Part shown: piece after piece, positions 56,401 through 64,000 of the stretch
Position numbering within the stretch: the first letter of the stretch is position 1
Layout: each line of letters opens with the position of its first letter
Origin: Heliocidaris tuberculata
Lineage: Eukaryota > Echinodermata > Echinoidea > Camarodonta > Echinometridae
NCBI GenBank assembly: GCA_025618425.1
Contig: CM046838.1
Coordinates: 15,181,629 to 15,245,628 of the forward strand
DNA: 64,000 nucleotides
Direction: 5' to 3'
Position numbers and translations under genes: made by a program
Notes under the pieces: generated by a model
Told to the model about the DNA's origin: nothing
The model's database searches: none
The model's input: the letters and a program-made list of their open reading frames with translations, nothing else

Positions 56401-59400
56401 GACATTTTTTATCTTAGATAAATTTGTCATAATCATATATAAACTTATCCTGAGTTTGTATATTGTTCAGCCTTTTATTATTTTAATATACTTTGAAGAG
56501 AGCAATTACTTTACTTTTAACTAATTAATTACAAATATTTATACAATTATTTTTACATATTGATCATTGTTTAAAGATTAATTTTGATTTGAACGTTTGT
56601 GGTATGTTCTCACTTCATGTTTTCTTTCTGTAAATGTTTACTGCATGATTTCTGACCAATGGTTTTATTATTGTCAGTCTTGTAAATGTTTGTTTGCACA
56701 ATTTATTTGTTCTTCATATTTTCTTATTTTCATGCACTCTATACACAAGTAGAACAGGAGCATGCTTATTGTCTAAATGAGTATTTGAAAAAGCAGTACA
56801 AATAGACATTTTAGTTATAAGATTCAAAATATAAAAGGAGCATTTACTAGACAAAAAAACAAAAAGAGGTTGAGTTATTCTTTGCAGTAATTAGTGGATC
56901 TATCAATCTTCCCAGTCATATTTCATGCAAGTATTATAAAAGTGGAATGATGCATAGGCTGATTATCTATGGTTTAAGCTCATACATGATACCTTTTTAG
57001 ATGAATTTGAATGTGGATTTTGGTAGAATCTAATTTCTCTTGCAAATTAAAATATTGAGTTTTCACAGATACTTTCTAATAATATTTGATCCATTACTTG
57101 CAGTTTTAACATTTAACCATATGTTACATGTGACCCTAACACACGAACAATAGCTGGATTTTCAGGGGGTGATCCTGACTAATTAAATGGTAACTTTTTT
57201 TTAGATATGACCTCACATAAAATATTGTATGCTATGATAAAGGGGTTTTTTTTAGAAGTGTGCTAAAGATTATGAATGAATGAGCAATAGTTTATGTGTA
57301 CTCTTTGGAATTGGAAAGTATGTTGTAGTTGCTATATATCACTCTATCTCTGGTTGATGATCTCTTATGACTATACAGCTCTGTCTTTGTTTGTCCCCCC
57401 TCCCCCACTCTTTGTCTGTCACCTCTCATTTTCAACGTTCGTTCGTTCGTCCGTCCATCTTCTCAATCCTTGACCAATCCTCCAATTCTCTTGACCACAA
57501 GGAGGAAAGAGCAAGTCAGTTGAGCTGGAGGATGTCAAATTTCACCAGTGCGTTCGTCTCTCCCGCTTTGAGAACGACCGCACCATCTCCTTCATCCCGC
57601 CCGACGGGGAGTTTGAACTAATGTCCTACAGGCTTAACACACATGTGAGTGTCTGTGCTAGTGGCATTACATGACTTGGCCCACTAGTTCAGTAATCTAT
57701 TTCAATATTAGCTCTAATTATTAACCTGATCGTGGGCCCCTTGCTAGAAAGTAGCTGTGATTAAATGCAACTCCATAAATGAACAACAATAATAATAATA
57801 ATTCTGATGGGTTGAAGTCAAGTTGTATTTGGAGTTTGGGAGTTGCATTTGATTGCAATTTGTTTATGCTCTTGGTCCACTATTGCAGGAAACTATTCCT
57901 ACCGTAGCACCAGATCTATCTTGTTAAAAATGAAATACAGCCAACATGCTAAAGAAGCAACCTGTATAAAGCAGTCGCCTGCATAGAAAGGCCAAGTATT
58001 TCTGATGCTTTAAAAAAAGCATTACATGTTGATACACATACTCAAAAAGACTTCCTCGCTTTTCAGAAAAATACCCTTTATTCTCATGTGGACTTCTGAC
58101 TTTAATTTTTTAAGTGTTGATAAGTATCAGCAACAAGCTTATTGGATGTCTCCATTTAGTTCAGTGAAACCATGAAAGAGTGTTTTAATACTTGGCTATT
58201 ATCTAAGTTTAGTCAATTTTTATTCCCACGTAACAGAAATCTTTGCCCTGTAGTATAAGTAAACGTAATTTTTTTTAAATCGACTTCTCCAATCAATCTC
58301 AAATACATTTACATGATCATTTATTTGTTGAAATAAGAGATGCAATTGATATTAAGCACACAATTTACAAGGTGGATCTCAGTGAAAAAAATAAGCGGGG
58401 GCTAAGGGCGATTAGCCCCCGCAACTCTTGAAAAAGCCACCGCAAATGAAAAAAGAGTCACCGTTAAATAATATTTCAGCCCATGGGTCGTAGTGCATTA
58501 AAATCTTTGAAAACAATAAGTGGACTTCAAAGTAGCCCTCTCGAAAGAAATTTTAATTTTTACACTGGTGGATCTGAATCTGAATCTGAAGTACCATCAT
58601 TTGCAAAAGTTTAAGACCACTATTCCAAAATGCAACAACTCAAAGAAAAAAAAAGTTTTAAAAACTTAGATTTTTCAAGACATACAATTATTTTCATGGC
58701 ATAACCTATGTATCATACTTGAACTAGAGGCTTATACCATTACTCTTGTGCTACTGATCACTGTAGTAAACATGTTATGTAATCATTCAATGAGACAAAA
58801 GAAAGTATTCCAAATTATTGAAATACCCACAGGTGGTCTTAAACTTTTGCAAATGATGGTAGTATGGCTCAACACTCCTGCAGAGTAAGGCCAGCTGATC
58901 TCCAAGATTGTGTTTTTATGTCTTGCAAAGCATTCTCTCAAAATTCAGACTTTCTAGGTAATAGTGCACGTATATAAGTAGGAAAGCTACCAGCAACTAA
59001 CCATCCCTATGTTTTTACCTCTGCAGGTCAAACCTCTGATCTGGATAGAATCTGTCATCGAGCGTCATTCTCATTCCCGAGTGGAGTACATGATCAAAGC
59101 AAAGAGTCAGTTTAAGAGGAGATCAACAGCAAACAATGTCGACGTTGTCATTCCGGTCCCAAGTGATGCAGACTCACCCAAGTTCAAGACGACGGTGGGC
59201 TTCGCTAAATACATGCCTGAGAAGAATGCAGTGGTATGGCACATCAAGTCTTTCCCGGTGAGTATATTTTTAATTAAAATATTAGGCATTGGTAAAAAAA
59301 AAATTTAGAGGAAACATTTGTAAGAGTATCAGGAACCTGGATCATTTCTACAGCTGGTACATGTACATGTAACATTAATCAAAATAGCAAAAGCTAATGT

Positions 59401-60274
59401 TGTCCTACTGTACGTATGAAAATATTGCTTGAAATGCAGGGTTGTCGTTAAGGTATAACTTGTATACCAGATGAGGCGATTATGTCAAAATAAACTGGAA
59501 ACATGAATTAACAGATGGATAGGGACAACTATATCAGTAGGAAATTGATGAGATTTCTCTGTCTTTTTGCATGATTAGGGAGGCAAGGAATTTCTTATGA
59601 GAGCACACTTCAACCTGCCTAGTGTACAAGCTGAGGAAGCTGAGGGTAGACCTCCAATCAGTGTCAAGTTTGAGATTCCTTACTTCACAACATCAGGCAT
59701 TCAGGTAAGGTGTCCTTGACTACAATCTGAACCCAGAGTCGCCTTTTGGTGACTATATTGCTTTTTTTTTATATGAAGAATGCTATGAATCACATGTAAA
59801 TCATGAAATAGCGAAAACCACTAAAAGTTTTGAATATACATGTACATGTATTTCTGCTGCGGTACATAACCATAGTTTAGAACAAAGGTATAAAATCTTA
59901 AAATTGGTATTACATAGTAAAATCTTGGTGGTATTAACCTTGCATACATGTATTTGAAGCTGATATTCTGAACTGATACTAGTATGGAACACGAAAGATA
60001 CATAGCAGAACTATTTGGGGGAAATTGGTTCCCTTTAATTGCAGAGCACAACATTGTCTATAATGGACATACAATGTGTCCCATTCTCCAATGAAACTCC
60101 TCATATAGTAAAGACACTGCCTTGCATAAATGGACGAATGCAAGTATTAAATCTTATGTTGGCATCGTTTTCCAGGTTCGATATCTGAAGATCATCGAAA
60201 AGAGTGGCTACCAGGCTTTACCATGGGTTAGATACATTACACAAAATGGAGACTACCAAGTCAGAGTGCAGTAA
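50422..60274 (+). CDS. AP1M1: AP-1 clathrin adaptor complex subunit mu, ten coding exons
   Basis: Coding exons: 50422-50463, 53069-53225, 53944-54011, 54365-54495, 55060-55204, 55785-55911, 57502-57644, 59027-59257, 59579-59704, 60176-60274. Every junction is GT/AG and in phase, giving 422 residues (human AP1M1 is 423). The first exon encodes only 14 residues ([14 protein letters not shown]). The N-terminal ~145 residues form the longin-like domain that packs in the adaptor core. From ~165 is the mu homology domain that binds YxxPhi sorting signals: [64 protein letters not shown], and [14 protein letters not shown]. The conserved signal-pocket Asp (FLDV) and Trp (PWVRY) are present. The protein acts at the trans-Golgi and endosomes in clathrin-coated vesicle sorting. 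It is far closer to AP-1 than AP-2 mu by motif. Confidence 0.98.
50464..51668. other. AP1M intron 1, left part
   Basis: No exon. 51110-51340 is unusually CpG-rich for an intron here (CGATCGCA, GCGCGAT, CGCTCGCGGCG) and could be an alternative promoter or an unmethylated patch. Confidence 0.4.
51669..52212. mobile_element. 544-bp near-perfect fold-back element (AP1M intron 1)
   Basis: Two ~270-bp arms are inverted copies around an 11-base loop (51939-51949). Ends: AGGCAGTGTATACAGCCACA and its mirror TGTGGCTGTATACACTGCCT. Near the loop: CAATATTTTTACTTCATTG and its mirror. Within the arms are further palindromes (CCACACGCGTGTGG) in several copies. TTTCAG at 51663-51668 and 52213-52218 may be a 6-bp target duplication. 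No transposase. Overlapping open frames of 61-133 codons are artefacts of the palindromes. Confidence 0.88.
52213..53068. other. AP1M intron 1, right part
   Basis: An unrecognised 60-codon plus-strand frame (52313-52495) and an overlapping minus-strand one are present; neither has splice context or family similarity. Nothing else seen. Confidence 0.45.
53667..53815. repeat. Short inverted-repeat element, TTCGCGAA type (AP1M intron 2)
   Basis: ACTGTATAAGCTAATATTTT at the left and AAATTTCAGCTTATACAGTA at the right are imperfect mirror images. The interior has repeated TTTTCGCGAA and CTCGCGAAATTCGC motifs shared with 26335-26525. Confidence 0.65.
55912..57501. other. AP1M intron 6
   Basis: 1.6 kb, AT-rich, no element or exon recognised. 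The last 130 bp before the acceptor are pyrimidine-rich with CGTTCGTTCGTCCGTCC. Confidence 0.5.
57645..58593. other. AP1M intron 7, left part
   Basis: No exon. A short GCGGGGGCTAAGGGCG...AGCCCCCGC hairpin lies near 58396-58422. Confidence 0.45.
58594..58859. mobile_element. 266-bp mariner-like element with TA target (AP1M intron 7)
   Basis: TA at 58592-58593 and 58860-58861 flanks ends CCATCATTTGCAAAAGTTTA and TAAACTTTTGCAAATGATGG, perfect mirrors that continue into AGACCAC and GTGGTCT. The interior is AT-rich and noncoding. Confidence 0.88.
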
Positions 60275-63190
60275 CACCCATCTAACCAATTAAGATAGTC
60301 CTCTTACTCAGTCAAGTCATCATGACAGCACTCTCAACCAATAAGGGAAGAGCTTAGATAGTAGACAGTGTAGAACAGTTCTACAGGTGTGGGCCACTTT
60401 CTCGGGGTGGGTTGGTTTATCCATGCAATGTTATGTTCAGCCTCACAGAGTTTACTGGTGTTGATTTTCTTTATGAAATGGAAGAGTTGGACTGCTTATT
60501 ACTTAGTTTGCATTTCAAACATAATGCAACCATTGTTTTTTAATTATTTCATGTTTAAACCAGTGACAAAAATACTGTAAATGTAGACCATTTTGCACTA
60601 CATTTCTTGCAGACAGGAAGAAATTGAAATTTATGAAGTTAATATATTTAAAAAGTATTTGTATATTGTAATGGAATATTTGTTTGAAAATTCAAACACC
60701 TCTAGATTTGCATTAGCAAAGCTCCTGAGTTGGTGTGCAAATTTTGTATACGTGCAGTATGCACATCTTTTCTTACTATGTTTTATGTCTGAGTTCTAAT
60801 TTTTAGGCATATTTTGAACACGATGTTTTCTGCAAAAAGAATTCACTTTCTTTCCTCAATACAATCTTTGTAGTACCTATTCCTCATCCTAGTCTGGTAG
60901 ATTCAGTAGTAATGAAAATGAATTTGATTCCGTGTACTCTACCTTCCATTGTGCATATAGTTTTGATTACTCCATGGGGCTTGGGAATACAATCTGTTAA
61001 GGTATCTAGCAAGTTGATATTGGAGCCAAAGATAGTGAAAAGTGAGATGTGTGCCCTACATGTATTTAAGTACTCATTTTCATTCTATAAGCCACTTAAG
61101 TGTTATTCTTTATTGTGTGTCTACAGGCTTGTGAGGCTATTTTTAACATCTTATGTTATTTGGAAAATTCTTCATTCCCATTTTAAAGTGGAATACCAGT
61201 AGGTTCTTTTTGTATGTGAGTTGTAAATCACTTTGTATTTGCACCCATATTTATTGTATTCTTCACTCATGTTTAATGGTTCACAAGTGTATGTGATACA
61301 TACCCAAATAGTAGAATAAGTCTGTCATGAAAATAAGGATTTATGTAAGCTCTGATACCAATAATGTTAAAGCTACTCTTGAGTTCTGGTAATGCATGTG
61401 CATTTTGAAAGAAACTTCCTTCTAAGTTATCATGTAGAAGATGTTTATTTATACCAGCAGTATGATTACAAAATAACCAAAAAGAGCAAGACATGTTTTA
61501 TGTGCACATGTGCTGTAGTTATCAGGCAATTACAAGTCGCTCAATCCCCTCATCGTTCTTTGCTAAATACTCGGATCTTATATGTGCAATCTGGTGATAA
61601 AACCTCATCACTAATATGTGTCAAATTTTATGTGAGCATTTTTCGTTGTTGTTCATGTTAACATAAAAAGAGCATTGACATATGGCATTTTTTTTTTTTT
61701 TTTTTTGTAGATATGCTTTACATGGGTTTAACAAAACACCAAATTGGTCCTTAGCTACACAGTTATGAAGAAAGAAAAATTGCCAGAATTTGAGTTACAT
61801 GTATGAGGTTATATCACCCCACTGATGATGTACATGTATTTTCTTCCAATTTCAAGAGGCAAATAACTTGTGACCCTGAACAAAATTCTGTTTATTGGGA
61901 TGGATCCTGTAAGAATGTTATTGTCCATCATTGCCAGAACTCAAGACTACCTATACGTTGATTATTTATTAAAATATGCTATAACTTTGTAGCAGATTAA
62001 TTACAGTTTATTTTAGAATTTCTGATCCATTTAGTACTACAATATTCATTTTGACATGTTGCTTAAAAAAATATGTGTCTGTAGCAAAATCTATTGTATT
62101 GTAGGTTTGCTTTGTTGACTCATTAATTTGATATTATGAGGTTAATTATATTTTATTTTTACTTTATGGTGGTCAATCGTTATGTGAACAATTTCTCTTT
62201 TATCAGAAGTATTTACATAAATATGTTCATGGGAGTTCAAAAAAGTGTAAAATTTCTATATTTAACGTACATGTATTTTTTTTATGTACATTATGTTTTG
62301 TTCCCAAATCTCATCTATGAAATAATTTTAGAGGAAATAATACCAGGTTTTTACAAAAATGATCCTAAATATAACACTGCCTTGCTATCTACCCTGTCTT
62401 GATAGTTGATAAGAGATATACTACATCTTAGTAGACAATAAAAGTGAGGCAATGGAATGTTGAGAGCAGAACAAATTATATTTTATTTGGAAGATTGAAA
62501 CTTCTTTTTCTTCATAAATAATAGTTAATGCTAGTCTACAAAAGGTGTGTTGCTAGTTTGGGATGAGGGGTTGAAATTCACAATGTACTGACCGTCTGAC
62601 ACATTCAAAATTCAGTTGGCAAAGTTGTAATTGTTATTGGCAAATTTTCACTCTTTAATGCCTTGTTAGCAAATTCTGAGGACTTACTTTTTTTCTTGTT
62701 TTTTCATTACCCTCATGGAAAATTCTTTACCCCACCCCCATGCCTTATTCAAAATGGTCTAGCTATGCCTGTCAATACATAAAATGTTTGTAGTTTTCTC
62801 ATGTAGTTCTCTTATCTGGAAACAGTGTTAAAAACCAAGTAGAATATAACTGGATGCTGATTCATATCCTTCATTTTTTTCCTGTTTCTTAGCAGAATTC
62901 ATTCACTCACTTTTTTCACTGAAGAAAGTTGCACTGAAATTCTAGAATGCAGAACATTATATCTTTGTCTATTTTTAATTTACCTCGCACAGTTGTCATT
63001 GAAATCATCCAAAAATGTTGAATTCCCCTATGTAATGTGTTTATTATTGTCAAAAACTTTCACCATAACTGTTTTGTTCACATCCTATTCTGATATTTGA
63101 GACTAATGGGCAATTTAGTCATTAAATGTAAATCACAAGATTACTAGGGATGAAAATAAATGTACTATCAAGACATGTCATTATTGCTCT
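60275..63190 (+). other. AP1M 3' UTR (inferred)
   Basis: After the stop there is no further exon. AATAAA occurs at 62437-62442 and at 63155-63160; the latter is followed by GT/T-rich sequence (GGATTGTTTTTGTCTTTTTT) as expected for a cleavage site. If used, the 3' UTR is about 2.9 kb. Another AATAAA lies at 63734. Short open frames here have no family resemblance. Confidence 0.5.
63155..63160 (+). terminator. Candidate polyadenylation signal for AP1M
   Basis: AATAAA with a downstream T/GT-rich element about 35-60 bp away. Confidence 0.4.
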
Positions 63191-63221
63191 TTTGGAGGAT
63201 TGTTTTTGTCTTTTTTGTTAT

Positions 63222-63350
63222 ACAGTCGAACCTTGTTATAACAAACTCCTTAGGACCACACAAATTTCCTTGTTATATCAGGGCTAAAAAATAATAGAAT
63301 ACAAAGAAGTCGGACCAGTAAAATAACCTTATAAGGAGTTATAACAGTGT
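63222..63350. repeat. Remnant of a short inverted-repeat element
   Basis: TACAGTCGAACCTTGTTATA at the left is loosely mirrored by TTATAAGGAGTTATAACAGT at the right. The pairing is imperfect, suggesting an old insertion. Confidence 0.45.
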
Positions 63351-63409
63351 TTATTAAAGTGAACTTTTGTTCCATAATACATCAATCTTTTTTCCCCTCT
63401 CTTTTCCCC

Positions 63410-63411
<2 letters not shown>

Positions 63412-63444
<33 letters not shown>

Positions 63445-63480
63445 CTCCTTCTCCCTCCCCTCTATACTCTCTCCCATCTC
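63412..63480. repeat. CT-rich microsatellite
   Basis: TCTCTC run with CTCC interruptions. The following DNA to the window end is AT-rich without a recognised gene; ACATGTACATGTAC occurs near 63908. Confidence 0.9.
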
Positions 63481-64000
63481 TCAACTATATCCTTCTTAAA
63501 CAGCCTTTCAGAAACACATACATGTATATGTATAAGGGAAAGCCTAAATGATAATGCACACAATTATGTAATTGTTTCTCACTGAATTTATTGAATTCGG
63601 CCAAGAGATGACAGAAACAATATCTCTTATTACTGAGCACTAAAGCCAAGCAATTGCCTGAGATTATACAAGCAGACCACGACAAATCTTTAATCTAACT
63701 TTGTGGTGGCATTAAATAATCACAAAAATATCAAATAAATGAAGGTACTATGAAGGTATTTCACAAGACTTTTTTAAAAGATTTTCTTTTCTCTGAAAAA
63801 AAAATTAAGAAAAATTATGAGAGTCACATGTTGAGACCATAATACATATTTTTTAGAAAGAAATAGAGTTTGAGAAACAATATCTCATGAACAAGAATAA
63901 TTGAGTGTACATGTACATGTACTTAAAATAAAATATTTACATATTTACAAGAATGCAACCTTTAAAAAAACAAATTTAATACATGCCTTGCAAAGAAAAG

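Overview
The window is animal nuclear DNA, most likely from a sea urchin. The clearest species cue is a histone H2A N-terminus at 4913 of the echinoid cleavage-stage type (it begins [20 protein letters not shown]). Other cues are split genes with GT/AG introns, very long introns, dense short inverted-repeat transposons, long simple repeats and a BEL/Pao retrotransposon. The species is not identified.

Layout. 1-11.4 kb is repeat-rich and holds no intact gene: poly-C/G tracts, a 24-bp tandem array, a ~190-bp satellite (2125-3170), a 1.2-kb terminal-inverted-repeat element carrying a TATA box and a 32-codon basic mini-ORF (3656-4869), a truncated H2A directly beside it (4913-5089), a TTAA-flanked fold-back element (8963-9546) and a hAT-like element with an 8-bp duplication (10531-11021). 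11451-21653 is a complete, young BEL/Pao element on the minus strand: 617-bp LTRs with 5 differences, a GGCCC target duplication, gag and pol broken by one frameshift and one in-frame TAG, and an unusually long 3.2-kb noncoding tail.

23.7-35.7 kb is a seven-coding-exon TLC-domain membrane protein (TLCD4/TMEM56 type, 271 aa, plus strand). Its introns hold at least eight transposon-like units. 41.9-46.5 kb is an eight-coding-exon coiled-coil protein that matches CCDC152 (253 aa, minus strand). 50.4-60.3 kb is the AP-1 clathrin adaptor mu subunit (422 aa, ten coding exons, plus strand), followed by a long 3' UTR. TLCD4 and CCDC152 converge. CCDC152 and AP1M diverge across ~3.9 kb that contains a CpG-rich patch and a large CT/CCCT microsatellite just upstream of AP1M.

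The three host genes have no evident shared pathway. The most notable unexplained content is in the mobile DNA: the mini-ORF element next to the H2A fragment, a family of long fold-back TTAA elements, a 544-bp near-perfect hairpin in AP1M intron 1, and a tandem array with an exact 147-bp period inside TLCD4 intron 2. Exon joins were checked by reading frame: each of the three host genes gives one open frame of the expected family length.
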